From Pseudomonas quercus (GTDB lineage: Bacteria > Pseudomonadota > Gammaproteobacteria > Pseudomonadales > Pseudomonadaceae): 64,000 nucleotides of DNA. The notes below the pieces were generated by a model. That model was not told the origin of the DNA and ran no database searches. It saw only the letters and a list, made by a program, of their open reading frames with translations. Shown here piece by piece: positions 39,052-47,746 of the stretch (positions are counted from its first letter, which is position 1; each line of letters starts with the position of its first letter). Position numbers and translations under genes: made by a program. The DNA lies in the NCBI RefSeq assembly GCF_012033695.1, contig NZ_JAAVJI010000002.1, positions 558,001-622,000 of the forward strand, written 5' to 3'.

Positions 39052-40026
39052 ATGAGAAAGACTGTACTTGCGTTCAGCCGCATCAGCCCCGACATGGTCG
39101 AACGCCTGGAAAAGGACTTCGATGTGATTGTGCCCAATCCCAAGCAAGGCGATGTGGCGGCGCAGTTCAACGAGGCCCTGCCAACCGCACACGGCCTGAT
39201 CGGCGCGGGGCGGGCGCTGGGGGAGGCACAACTGAAGGCCGCTACGAACCTTGAGGTCATTTCCAGCGTGTCGGTAGGTTACGACAACTACGATGTGGCT
39301 TACCTGACCCAGCGTGGCATTCAACTGACCAACACCCCGGACGTACTGACCGAAAGTACGGCTGACCTGGGGTTTTCGCTGATCATGGCCAGCGCACGGC
39401 GTACGGCCGAGCTGGATGCCTGGACCAAGGCCGGCCACTGGAAAGCCAGCGTCAGCCCCGACCTGTTCGGCAGCGACGTAAACGGCAAGACCTTAGGCAT
39501 CGTTGGCCTGGGCAACATCGGCGCAGCGATCGCCCGCCGTGGCAGGCTAGGTTTCAACATGCCGGTGCTGTACAGCGGCAACAGCCGCAAGCCAGCGCTG
39601 GAAGCCGAACTGGGCGCCACGTTCTGTACGCTGGACGACCTGCTGGCCAAGGCAGACTTCGTGGTACTGGTGGTGCCCTTGAGTGACAAGACCCGTCACC
39701 TTATCAGCCACCGCGAGTTGGGGTTGATGAAGCCCTCTGCCTTCCTGATCAACATCGCCCGCGGCCCGATCGTGGATGAGGCGGCGTTGATCGAAGCGCT
39801 GCAGAACGGGACCCTTCGCGGTGCCGGGCTGGACGTGTACGCCCACGAGCCCCTGGCCGAATCCCCGCTATTCTCGCTCAAGAACGCTGTGACCCTTCCG
39901 CACATTGGCTCGGCGACGGGGGAAACCCGCGCGGCTATGGCGCAACGGGCCATGAACAACCTGACCGCGGCCCTCAAGGGCCAACGGCCAACCGACCTGG
40001 TAAACCCGGAAACCTTCAAAGGTTAG
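39052..40026 (+). CDS. ghrB: D-2-hydroxyacid dehydrogenase (glyoxylate/2-ketogluconate reductase-like)
   Basis: A 324-residue NAD(P)H-dependent reductase. The nucleotide-binding GLGNIGAAIARRG lies near residues 150-162. Catalytic Arg in NIARGPIVDE, Glu in DVYAHEP and His in LPHIGSATGETR are all present. Length equals E. coli GhrB, which reduces glyoxylate, hydroxypyruvate and 2-ketogluconate. ATG 39052 is chosen for family length; an ATG at 39037 would add five residues. The 3' end overlaps the convergent EamA gene by 4 bases. Confidence 0.88.
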   Translation: MRKTVLAFSRISPDMVERLEKDFDVIVPNPKQGDVAAQFNEALPTAHGLIGAGRALGEAQLKAATNLEVISSVSVGYDNYDVAYLTQRGIQLTNTPDVLTESTADLGFSLIMASARRTAELDAWTKAGHWKASVSPDLFGSDVNGKTLGIVGLGNIGAAIARRGRLGFNMPVLYSGNSRKPALEAELGATFCTLDDLLAKADFVVLVVPLSDKTRHLISHRELGLMKPSAFLINIARGPIVDEAALIEALQNGTLRGAGLDVYAHEPLAESPLFSLKNAVTLPHIGSATGETRAAMAQRAMNNLTAALKGQRPTDLVNPETFKG

Positions 40027-40928
40027 GCTGCTTTCAAGGAAGGGGCGGCAGGTGTGGCCGCCCTTCCCTTGCGAAACACCAGCACGTTCCCGCCCAGCAC
40101 CAGCACTAGCCCAAACAGCGCGGGAGCACTCCAGGCATAGCCCTCGTAACCGGCAGAAACATTCAGTGCGACCAAGGGGAATAGCACGGTGCAATAGGCC
40201 GCCCGCTCCGCGCCCAAGCGGCCCACCAGCGTAAGGTAGGCGGTGAAGGCAATGACCGACCCAGGAATGGCCAGGTACAGCAGCGCGCCGACGTAAGCAG
40301 GCGAGGTACTGAATGCCAAGGGCGTACCGCTTACCACACACCAAGCCGCCAACAGGGCAGCACCGTACCCCATGCCCCAGGCATTGCTGGTGGCCGGCCG
40401 AATGCCTCGTTTCTGGTGCAGGCTGGACAGCAGGTTGCCCGCCGAGAAACACAAGGTGCCTAGCAGAGCCAGGCCTACACCCAGCACCGTTTCGGCCCCG
40501 GCGCGCTGGCGTGACAGCTCTGGCCAGAACAGCAACGCCAACCCCAATAGGCCCATGGCGCCACCGGCCAGGACCTGTGGGCGTATACGCTGGCCAAACC
40601 ATAGCCGGGCATTGAGGGCGTTCCATACCGTGGACGTTGAGAACACCACTGCAACCAGGCCACTGGCGATGTGTTCGCTGGCGTGAAGAAAACAGACGAA
40701 GTTAAGGCTAAACAGGCATAACCCTTGAGCGACCGCCAAGCCATGGCTCTTTCGCCCCATCGGCTGCAGCCGACGGCTGGCCAGCAGGATAACGAACAGA
40801 ACCCCCGCTGCCAGCGCAAAGCGGTAGAGGATGGACGCCGCGATCGCCACCTCGCCCAGTTGCAGTTTCAAGGCAATCCAAGTGGTGCCCCATATCACTA
40901 CTGTCAACAGATAAAGCATAACCGTCAT
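40023..40928 (-). CDS. EamA/DMT-family transporter
   Basis: A 301-residue inner membrane protein with ten predicted helices in two EamA repeats. It opens LLTVVIWGTTWIALKLQLGEV, the family signature (WG-x-x-W/F). Members export amino acids or other metabolites; the substrate is not predictable. GGAGG precedes ATG 40928. It runs divergently from the AraC regulator at 41068, 139 bases away, which may control it. Confidence 0.88.
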   Translation of the reverse strand: MTVMLYLLTVVIWGTTWIALKLQLGEVAIAASILYRFALAAGVLFVILLASRRLQPMGRKSHGLAVAQGLCLFSLNFVCFLHASEHIASGLVAVVFSTSTVWNALNARLWFGQRIRPQVLAGGAMGLLGLALLFWPELSRQRAGAETVLGVGLALLGTLCFSAGNLLSSLHQKRGIRPATSNAWGMGYGAALLAAWCVVSGTPLAFSTSPAYVGALLYLAIPGSVIAFTAYLTLVGRLGAERAAYCTVLFPLVALNVSAGYEGYAWSAPALFGLVLVLGGNVLVFRKGRAATPAAPSLKAA

Positions 40929-41067
40929 GGCAACCTCCAGGCTTCAGGCCGCCACTGTGCGCGCCAAACCCAGGCAGCGCTTTCAGATTCCTGCGCTTTT
41001 GTTTCAAGCGCTGCCGTAACGAACGCTGCCTGAGGGTAGGATATGCGTATTCCAGGAGGATGACCGT

Positions 41068-41940
41068 ATGAACGCCCACGCACTCGATGTGTTCGAAGCC
41101 TTGCGACAGTCTCCCCACGCGCGCCTCGAACAGCAGGCCGCCTTGGGCGACGGCCTGGCGGCGGCGGTGTGGAACAACCGCAATGATGCTCGCCATTACC
41201 AGGCCCCTGCCCATCACACACTCTCGTGCTACATGGCCGGCGGCACGGGCACCCATCGCCAGGGCCAACCCGGGCTCAATGGCGCGCCGGGCAAACTCTG
41301 CGTACTGCCCGCCGGGCATGATTCCGCCTGGGTCATCAATGGCCCCATTCGCCTGGCACACCTGTATTTCAGCGAAGAGCAGTTTGCACTAAGCTGCATC
41401 GCGCTCTTCGACCGCGAGCCTCGTGCACTAGCGCTACAGGAAAAGACCTATGTGGACGACCCGGAGCAGGCATGCCGCTTTACCCGGTTGATCGGGCTGA
41501 ACTGGCATGAGCCCGCCGAACGCTTATTGACCAGCAGCCTGGCCCATGAACTGCTTAACCAGGCGCTGTTGCGCCAGGTGGCACCCAAGGCTGCACCCCA
41601 GGTAAAGGGAGGGTTGGCGCCAGCCCAGCGCCACCATGTACTGGACTATATAGAAAGCCACTTGGCTGCACCTTTAAGCTTGGGTGAGCTGGCTGCCGTG
41701 TGCCACCTGTCGCCGTTTCACTTTGCGCGCATGTTCCGCCTGAGCCTGGGCGTGCCGCCTCACCGGTACGTGCTGGCCCGCCGGTTGAGCGCTGCGCGTA
41801 GACTGCTGGCAGACCGGCAGCAACCCTTGGGCGAGATTGCGCTGGCCTGTGGGTTTGCCAGCCCCAGCCACTTCAGCAGCCGGTTCCGTCAGGCCATGGG
41901 CGCCACGCCCGCAGCGTATCGGGCGGCAGTAGGCCCTTAA
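41068..41940 (+). CDS. AraC-family transcriptional regulator
   Basis: A 290-residue regulator. The N-terminal half is a cupin-like sensor domain; the C-terminal domain (about 190-288) has two helix-turn-helix units: LSLGELAAVCHLSPFHFARMFRLSLGVPPHRYV and LGEIALACGFASPSHFSSRFRQAMGATPAAYR. It is divergent from the EamA transporter, its likely target. An AGGAGG ribosome site precedes ATG 41068. Confidence 0.9.
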   Translation: MNAHALDVFEALRQSPHARLEQQAALGDGLAAAVWNNRNDARHYQAPAHHTLSCYMAGGTGTHRQGQPGLNGAPGKLCVLPAGHDSAWVINGPIRLAHLYFSEEQFALSCIALFDREPRALALQEKTYVDDPEQACRFTRLIGLNWHEPAERLLTSSLAHELLNQALLRQVAPKAAPQVKGGLAPAQRHHVLDYIESHLAAPLSLGELAAVCHLSPFHFARMFRLSLGVPPHRYVLARRLSAARRLLADRQQPLGEIALACGFASPSHFSSRFRQAMGATPAAYRAAVGP

Positions 41941-41986
41941 TAGGCAACACCGTAGCCACAGGTGGGTGACCATCGGGTGGCTGCTG

Positions 41987-42319
41987 CTAAACGTAAGGTG
42001 TAATCAACCCGGCTACCAGCGCACCGGGAATCGCCAACGCCGCCAGTCCCAGTGCAAGCCTGGGCCAGTACGACAACAGCCCTACCAGCATACCGGCGCT
42101 GGCCATGGCCAACCCGACACCCTGTGCCAACCCTATGGCCCACCCGGCATCCCCCATGACCTGCGCAAGCGCTACAAGCCACAGCAGGGCTGCCACCACT
42201 CGCAGCACTACCTGCAACGGGCGCCCTGGTTTTCGACCGAGGACGTCTTGGTGATGCCGGTCCATGGCCAGGCACAGGCACCCGAAGCCGGCATAGCACA
42301 GCAGCGCGGCAACCAGCAT
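41987..42319 (-). CDS. DUF3325 membrane protein
   Basis: A 110-residue hydrophobic protein with about three membrane helices. It begins MLVAALLCYAGFGCLCLAMDRHHQDVLG, which matches DUF3325, a family found only next to PepSY membrane proteins in siderophore-linked operons. Its ATG shares one base with the upstream PepSY TGA (TGATG), so it is translationally coupled. Role unknown; the context suggests iron or siderophore handling. Confidence 0.85.
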   Translation of the reverse strand: MLVAALLCYAGFGCLCLAMDRHHQDVLGRKPGRPLQVVLRVVAALLWLVALAQVMGDAGWAIGLAQGVGLAMASAGMLVGLLSYWPRLALGLAALAIPGALVAGLITPYV

Positions 42320-43872
42320 CAGGGGGCCACCCGCGCAACCCGTGCCGGTGCCACGCGCGCCGCACCCTTTACCGCGACCTTGCGCGCAAGCCAGGCCAGC
42401 ACGCAGGCGGCGCCCAGGAGGGTGAGGTCCACACCGGCGATGGCCCAATCCTGCACCGCTATCGCCTGAGGCAGGCCGCGGGCGGTAGTAACCATACCGA
42501 ACAGGGGCAGTACGGCATACAGCACGGCAGCTACGCTCAACTGGTGTACCCAGCCCTGCCGCGTAGGGCGCCAGGCGGCGTACAGCAGTGACACCAGCCA
42601 GGTCAGGAAGAAGACACGCACCTCCCATTCTGCACGCCCTACCACGTGAACGGGCAGCAACCGGTTGGCGGTCAGGAAACCGGCCACCGCCAGCAGCAGG
42701 CCGGCCATGCCCGCCAGGTTCAGCGTGGCGACCAACCGCAGCCCGAAGGGCGGCCTGGCTTCACGGGCATGTTTAAGCTGGCGCTTGGTCAGCCATAGCA
42801 CCAGCCCGGTGCCCACCATGGCGGTGCCACTCAGGCCAAACACAAAGTACAACCAGCGCTCTACAGGCCCTGCGAATTGCCCCATGTGCAAGCCGTAAAA
42901 CCCACCCGCCACCAGCATGGCGCCGTCCCCTGGGATGGCGCTTTCAATCAGTTGCCCGGTCACACCGTCAAACGCCAGGCTAGCCCCAGGCAGGTACGCC
43001 ACGCGATCTCCTCCATGACGATAAAACACGACACGTGCGCCCTGGTCACCGGGATGCTGAACTTCCACCCTGCTGAAACGTGCGCCAGGCCATCGGTGCT
43101 GCGCTTTATCGTACAGGTCAGGCAAGGCCACCAAGGTGCCGGGTTCGCCCTTGGCGGGCGCAGGAAAGGCGTTGGGGAACAGGGCTTGGTAGAAGCCGGC
43201 AGGCTCGCCTTTGTAAACGGTCATCAGCGTGGCGGGCAGCAGCATGGCCATGAAGATCACCAGCCCGCTGTAAGTGATCATCACGTGGAACGGCAGCGCC
43301 AGTACGGCTACGGCGTTATGGCCATCCAGCCAGGAGCGTTGTCCCTTGCCTGGGCGGAAGGTAAAGAATTCCTTGAAGATTTTCTTGTGAGTAATGATGC
43401 CGCTGACCAGTGCAATCAACATGACCAGTGCTGCGGCGCTCGCTAGCCATCGACCAAACGGGTAGTTCAGCTCCAACTCATAGTGAAAACGGTAGAAAAA
43501 GTCGCCGCCCTTGCTGTCTCTTGCCTGTACCAAAGCCCCATTGGCGGGGTCCAGCGGTTTGCTGATAAACCGGCTCCCGGCGCCCGGTGGCGCCTGCCAC
43601 ATCACCTCAAGGGCGGCTTGCCGCGACGTGGGCGGCATGATGTACCAGGCATCGGCCTGGGCTGCATGTTGCGCCAGGTAAGCCTGGGCATTTCCAAGTG
43701 CCGTGCGGGTATCCACTGCTCGTACGGGTACTTCAGGCTGCGCCCAGTGAGACAGCTCCTCCTTGAAGTAGCTGAGCGTACCCGTGAAGAAAATCGCGAA
43801 TAGCAGCCAGCCGAAGCACAACCCAAGCCACGTATGCAGCCAGGCCATCGCTTGACGAAAACCTTCTCTCAT
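42319..43872 (-). CDS. PepSY-associated TM helix protein
   Basis: A 517-residue inner membrane protein. A first helix (about 10-32, WLHTWLGLCFGWLLFAIFFTGTL) is followed by a periplasmic part with PepSY-like sequence, helices near 145 and 195, a second periplasmic domain, and a group of C-terminal helices. This is the PepSY_TM (PiuB/FsrB-like) type, implicated in reduction of ferric siderophores in the periplasm. ATG 43872 overlaps the DUF3649 stop (ATGA). It is the middle gene of three, behind a Fur-box-like site. Confidence 0.88.
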   Translation of the reverse strand: MREGFRQAMAWLHTWLGLCFGWLLFAIFFTGTLSYFKEELSHWAQPEVPVRAVDTRTALGNAQAYLAQHAAQADAWYIMPPTSRQAALEVMWQAPPGAGSRFISKPLDPANGALVQARDSKGGDFFYRFHYELELNYPFGRWLASAAALVMLIALVSGIITHKKIFKEFFTFRPGKGQRSWLDGHNAVAVLALPFHVMITYSGLVIFMAMLLPATLMTVYKGEPAGFYQALFPNAFPAPAKGEPGTLVALPDLYDKAQHRWPGARFSRVEVQHPGDQGARVVFYRHGGDRVAYLPGASLAFDGVTGQLIESAIPGDGAMLVAGGFYGLHMGQFAGPVERWLYFVFGLSGTAMVGTGLVLWLTKRQLKHAREARPPFGLRLVATLNLAGMAGLLLAVAGFLTANRLLPVHVVGRAEWEVRVFFLTWLVSLLYAAWRPTRQGWVHQLSVAAVLYAVLPLFGMVTTARGLPQAIAVQDWAIAGVDLTLLGAACVLAWLARKVAVKGAARVAPARVARVAP

Positions 43873-44171
43873 AAGGTAGCCATCCGGTACAGGCCAAGGT
43901 CGGCCAGGGCCAGGGCCAACGCAGTGCCACCAATGCCGAGCCACGCCTTGAGCGCACTGGAGCAGGCAAACGCCCAGATAACCGCCAGCACATAGACGAT
44001 AAACCCGACCATCATGCCACCGACTGCCATGTGAGCCGGCGTTCCAGGCATCAAAAAGGCAATGAAGCTGCCTGCCGCCGAGGCCAATGCATACCCTCCC
44101 AACCCTGCAGCCAGGCATCGAGAGGCGACACCCAGCCGATAGCGGGTGGAAATGTGCAACGGCTTTTTCAT
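43869..44171 (-). CDS. DUF3649 membrane protein
   Basis: A 100-residue protein with three predicted membrane helices, opening MKKPLHISTRYRLGVASRCLAAGLGGYALASA, the DUF3649 pattern. It is the first gene of the DUF3649-PepSY-DUF3325 operon, a set that in Pseudomonas often accompanies TonB-dependent siderophore receptors. No receptor gene is adjacent here. The start at 44171 lies 38 bases after a candidate Fur box. Confidence 0.85.
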   Translation of the reverse strand: MKKPLHISTRYRLGVASRCLAAGLGGYALASAAGSFIAFLMPGTPAHMAVGGMMVGFIVYVLAVIWAFACSSALKAWLGIGGTALALALADLGLYRMATL

Positions 44172-44209
44172 AAGGCAGCCATCAACCGCAACGCGGAAAG
44201 GCAGCAATT

Positions 44210-44227
44210 CTATTGATAAACATTCTC
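44210..44227 (-). promoter_or_regulatory. Candidate Fur box upstream of DUF3649 operon
   Basis: On the minus strand GAGAATGTTTATCAATAG matches the Fur consensus GATAATGATAATCATTAT at about 14 of 18 positions. A possible promoter TTTGCG-N18-TAGAAT overlaps it, so Fur-iron would block transcription. The rest of the 44172-44506 gap (335 bases) holds a short GC-rich repeat-like stretch and the DUF3509 ribosome site, nothing else recognised. Confidence 0.65.
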
Positions 44228-44506
44228 ATACGCAAAGAAACTACACATGCACCGTGTTGGGGCATTTTTGTGCCTGCGCTGCTTCGGCCTCTAGCCTGCA
44301 AAGCAATGGAACGGGCAGATTCCTGCCCACCCAAAGCGCTAACTAAGTGTTTTGAAGAATGCGGCACAGGCCTTGCACTGCCTAGACCGATAGCTTGCTT
44401 CCCAAGCTGTCCAGGCTGATCGCGGTGTTGAACCGACGGTCAGGACCACGAGAACTATCACTGGCCGCCCCAGTCCATAGGTGCAGTCTCGACCTGTAGG
44501 TGAAAC

Positions 44507-44824
44507 ATGGATAACCCTTTTCAGATCATCAGTGACGCTTTCCAGCCTGACTACCGGGTGAACCTGAGTATTCAGGGGCTGGACGGCACCATCATGCTGA
44601 CCCTGTCCAACGAACAGGGCATGGTCGCCAAGCGCATGATCAGCATCGCGCAGCGCAACGACCCCAAGCGCTTGCAGCGCTTGATCGAGAGCATCAAGTT
44701 CGGGATTGCCATCGAACGTGGGGACAGTGCGATCGCCATGCTTGCAGCCATGACAGACAGCCACAAGGGGTTGCCCCCTCCGGCCGCTGGTGGAAAATGG
44801 CAGGCACCTGCGTCGGTGCTCTGA
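44507..44824 (+). CDS. DUF3509 domain-containing protein
   Basis: A 105-residue soluble protein of DUF3509, a family essentially limited to Pseudomonas. It begins MDNPFQIISDAFQPDYRVNLSIQGLDG and continues with MLTLSNEQGMVAKRMIS and a helix LQRLIESIKFGIAIERG. The last 20 residues look disordered. Function unknown. AGGTGA stands before ATG 44507. It converges on psiE with a one-base gap. Confidence 0.85.
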   Translation: MDNPFQIISDAFQPDYRVNLSIQGLDGTIMLTLSNEQGMVAKRMISIAQRNDPKRLQRLIESIKFGIAIERGDSAIAMLAAMTDSHKGLPPPAAGGKWQAPASVL

Positions 44825-44825
44825 C

Positions 44826-45323
44826 TCAGGTCTCCCCTTTTTCCAGCTCCACTACCTCGACCTTGCCTGCGCGCTTGCGCTGCGGACCTTCGATCTTGAT
44901 TGAAGGGTAGCGAGACGACGCGTAGCGCACCACAAGAATGGCAAAGGCCAGCAGCAGAATGGCACCGGACAGGTACACCACGCCCAGCCCAGGCGGCGCA
45001 TGGTGAGACACGTCCGAAATCAGCAGCCGTGTGAGCGCGGTAATGGCCACGTAGATCAGGAAACGCACGGGCATGTGGTTGGTCTTGAAATAGATCCCCA
45101 CCATGGCGCCCAGCTCCAGGTAGATGAACAGCAATAGAATGTCGTCTACCGTGATCGATCCTTTCTCCAGCATCTCCAGGAATGCCAGCACGGCAGCCCA
45201 GGCCGTCACGCCGCCGATGGCGAACAGCGACAGGTAATGAAACCCTTCCACGAGCAGGTTCCCCATGGATTCTGCGCACCCGTGAACCCGCTCTCGCAAC
45301 GTGTCGGCCCAATTGCTCTTCAC
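44826..45323 (-). CDS. psiE: PsiE family phosphate-starvation-inducible membrane protein
   Basis: A 165-residue inner membrane protein with four predicted helices (about 28-50, 60-80, 87-105, 115-138) and a basic C-terminal tail. The segment VDDILLLFIYLELGAMVGIYFKTNHMPVRFLIYVAITALTRLLI is the PsiE family core. In E. coli psiE responds to phosphate starvation, but its role is unknown, and no clear Pho box was seen here. Divergent from yebG. Confidence 0.85.
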   Translation of the reverse strand: MKSNWADTLRERVHGCAESMGNLLVEGFHYLSLFAIGGVTAWAAVLAFLEMLEKGSITVDDILLLFIYLELGAMVGIYFKTNHMPVRFLIYVAITALTRLLISDVSHHAPPGLGVVYLSGAILLLAFAILVVRYASSRYPSIKIEGPQRKRAGKVEVVELEKGET

Positions 45324-45405
45324 TGCCCTATCCTTACAAGGTCACTGGGCGACATGCCCAGGCATCGTTACACCAGAACCTTCATGCAGAATCAAGGCCA
45401 CGGGC

Positions 45406-45441
45406 TTGCCTGTGCGGTCATGACACTGTATAAATAACCAG
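45406..45441 (+). promoter_or_regulatory. yebG promoter with LexA box
   Basis: TTGCCT (45406-45411), a 17-base spacer and TATAAA (45429-45434) form a good sigma-70 promoter. CTGTATAAATAACCAG (45426-45441) is a CTG-N10-CAG LexA operator overlapping the -10 box. It lies 32 bases before the yebG ATG. LexA would repress until DNA damage. Confidence 0.85.
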
Positions 45442-45473
45442 CTTACGCACACACTCGCGCTTGAGAGGCCCTC

Positions 45474-45719
45474 ATGGCTGTTGAAGTCCTGTACCGAAGT
45501 ACTCGTGACCCGGAGACCCTATTCTTGGATCGGAAACTCGCAGACGCTCACGATCAAATGCTGGAACTGGCCGAAATGGTTGGCCAGGTTCTGGAGAAGA
45601 ACATCACTGGTTTGAGTGAAAACCAGGCTGAGGAAATCGGCATTTTCCTTGCGCGGAACCGCTCAGTGTTCGCGGCAGCATTCAAGAGCAATGTCGAAGC
45701 GCTGGCGGATCTGAAGTAA
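45474..45719 (+). CDS. yebG: SOS-inducible YebG family protein
   Basis: An 81-residue cytoplasmic protein beginning MAVEVLYRSTRDPETLFLDRKLADAHDQMLELAEMV, matching YebG (MAVEVKY...KKEADAYDKMLDTAD in E. coli) through the whole length except the E. coli acidic tail. YebG is a DNA-damage-induced protein of unclear function. The perfect LexA box overlapping its promoter supports the assignment. GAGAGG-type ribosome site before ATG 45474. Confidence 0.9.
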   Translation: MAVEVLYRSTRDPETLFLDRKLADAHDQMLELAEMVGQVLEKNITGLSENQAEEIGIFLARNRSVFAAAFKSNVEALADLK

Positions 45720-45726
45720 GGCGCAG

Positions 45727-46746
45727 CTACGCCAGTATCATTCGCTCGGCCATGGCTTGAGCTATTCGCGCTGGCGAATGGTGCGTGGCCTGCGCATGAG
45801 CGAAAATATCGGTCAGGCGCCTGCCGATTCCACCCAGGTGTTCGGCAATACCTTGGGTGCCTATGCCTTGGTACTGGAGCGCTACCTGGATCAAACCGCC
45901 CGCATTGATGACATAGTCAGGTGCGTAAAGAATGCCTCGGCTTTCCAATTGATCGGCGGCGTCCAGGCCAGTGAGCTGTGCATTGGCAGAGCCTGCTACT
46001 GCTGCACAGCGCAGTTGTGCCACGGTTTTTGGGTCAAGTATGCCGCCATAGGCACAAGGTGCAAAAATATCGCAGGGGGTGGTAGGCAAACTGTCGCTGA
46101 CAATGGGCCGCGCATTGAGCCGTTCGACTGCCAATTGCACCCGGGCAGGGTCAGTGTCGCTTACCAGCAGTTCAGCCCCGGCTGCGTGCAAATGTTCTCC
46201 CAGGCTGTAGCCCACTTGCCCCAGGCCCTGGATGGCCACCCTTAACCCTTCCAGGTTATCGCTGCCAAGGCGCGCCATGGCGGTACTGCGAATACCTTCG
46301 AAAACGCCCAAGGCCGTATTGGCTGATGGGTCTCCGGCCTGGGTGGTACTGGTGACATGGCAGGTGGCGTGTGCCACGCAGTCCATGTCCATGGGCGTGG
46401 TGCCACTGTCCACTGCTGCAATGTAGCGCCCTTGCAAACTATCGATAAAGCGCCCAAGGGCCTCGAACAGTCGGCCGCGATCTTGCACGTGAGGCCCCCG
46501 CAGTATCACGGCCTTGCCTCCGTTGAACGGCAAGCCCGCCAATGCGGCTTTGTAACTCATAGTTTCTGCCAGAGCGATGGCGTCATTCAAGGCAGCGTCA
46601 TCATCAGGGTACGCCAGGTAGCGACATCCACCGATGGCGGGCAGAGCGCGACCAGCATGAATCGCAATGATTGCGCGCAGGCCGCTGGCTTCATCGACCA
46701 TCATGTGAACAGTGTGCACGCGGGTGCGTTGCATCAGCGCGAGCAT
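45727..46746 (-). CDS. Glu/Leu/Phe/Val dehydrogenase family protein
   Basis: A 339-residue oxidoreductase of the leucine/valine dehydrogenase group. Substrate and catalytic region: AIGGCRYLAYPDDDAALNDAIALAETMSYKAALAGLPFNGGKAV with the two key Lys; nucleotide-binding GLGQVGYSLGEHL near residue 175; then FAPCAYGGILD and GSANAQLTG, typical of the branched-chain amino acid members. It would deaminate Leu/Val/Ile with NAD. GGAAG lies 7 bases before ATG 46746. Convergent with yebG. Confidence 0.88.
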   Translation of the reverse strand: MLALMQRTRVHTVHMMVDEASGLRAIIAIHAGRALPAIGGCRYLAYPDDDAALNDAIALAETMSYKAALAGLPFNGGKAVILRGPHVQDRGRLFEALGRFIDSLQGRYIAAVDSGTTPMDMDCVAHATCHVTSTTQAGDPSANTALGVFEGIRSTAMARLGSDNLEGLRVAIQGLGQVGYSLGEHLHAAGAELLVSDTDPARVQLAVERLNARPIVSDSLPTTPCDIFAPCAYGGILDPKTVAQLRCAAVAGSANAQLTGLDAADQLESRGILYAPDYVINAGGLIQVALQYQGIGTQGIAEHLGGIGRRLTDIFAHAQATHHSPARIAQAMAERMILA

Positions 46747-46913
46747 GTGGCAGCTTCCGATTAGCCAGGGACAGGTTGAGTATAGGTGGGCCTCAGCGGT
46801 GCGTCTGGTGTATCACCATTACTGGACGAAACGTCACTGCGGGGCTACAAGGAGCATAAGCCTGCAAGCGCTGCCCGCGCGGTTGCAGCGCCCGGCCAAC
46901 GGAGCCTTATGCC

Positions 46914-47720
46914 ATGAACCCACGCCAGGCCTGCCTTGAGTGCTTGAACCGCCAGCCGCCGGCGCTACTTGAGGCGGCGCTGTGGGTGGCAGTCGAGCAC
47001 GACCCGACCGTCGAGCCTGGTCTATGGCTTGGGTGTGTCAGGGACCTGGCTGCTACTATCCGCGCGCGCCTACCTCTGTTGCCAGTGCGAGAGCTGGCCC
47101 AGCCTCTGCTTCGGCTGCTCAATGCATTGGGGTATGTGCAGGATGAACAGCGCCCGCTACGGCCTGAAGCCGCTTTGTTTCATAAAGTGCTGTCAAGAAA
47201 ACGAGGGCAGCCCCTGGCGTTAGGCCTGTTGGCCCTTGAGCTGGCACGCCGGCTGGACATCCCGTTGGCTGGCGTGAATTTTCCCGGCCATTTTCTGTTA
47301 CAGGTGCCCGGCGCAGACCATTGGCTGGACCCTTGCGGCGGTCGGCGGCTTTACCCGCAGGATTGCCGGGAACTGCTGTTACGTCAGTATGGCCCAGCGC
47401 AACCACTGCAGGCAGAGCACTTTGCCCTAGCGACGCCGTCGCAAATCCTGCAGCGGCTGTCCCGTAACCTGCGCCATTTGCACAGTGGCCATGATGACTA
47501 TATGGCGGCGCTGAGCGATGCCGAGCGCGTACTAGCGCTTGGCCCAGGCACCGCAGCGGATCACTTGGCACGGGCCAGCTTGTACCGGCGGCTGGATTGC
47601 CCACAAGCCGAGCGCTTCGACATAGAACACGCGTTGTTGCTGACCGACGATCCCGTGCAGCGGTTGCACCTGACCGAACGCCTGCAACAGTGGCCCTCAA
47701 CCTTACCGCGGCTGCATTGA
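46914..47720 (+). CDS. SirB1-like transglutaminase-fold/TPR protein
   Basis: A 268-residue protein of the SirB1 family. The N-terminal two thirds show the transglutaminase-like block FHKVLSRKRGQPLALGLLALELARRLDIPLAGVNFPGHFLLQVPGADHWLDPCGGRRL, with HF and D residues but no obvious catalytic Cys in the usual place; the C-terminal part (about 180-262) resembles TPR repeats. Function unknown; other members lie beside prmC/prfA. It ends at a TGA overlapping a promoter-like TTGACT. Confidence 0.82.
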   Translation: MNPRQACLECLNRQPPALLEAALWVAVEHDPTVEPGLWLGCVRDLAATIRARLPLLPVRELAQPLLRLLNALGYVQDEQRPLRPEAALFHKVLSRKRGQPLALGLLALELARRLDIPLAGVNFPGHFLLQVPGADHWLDPCGGRRLYPQDCRELLLRQYGPAQPLQAEHFALATPSQILQRLSRNLRHLHSGHDDYMAALSDAERVLALGPGTAADHLARASLYRRLDCPQAERFDIEHALLLTDDPVQRLHLTERLQQWPSTLPRLH

Positions 47721-47746
47721 CTCCCCTGGATTATTACAGCTATCGC

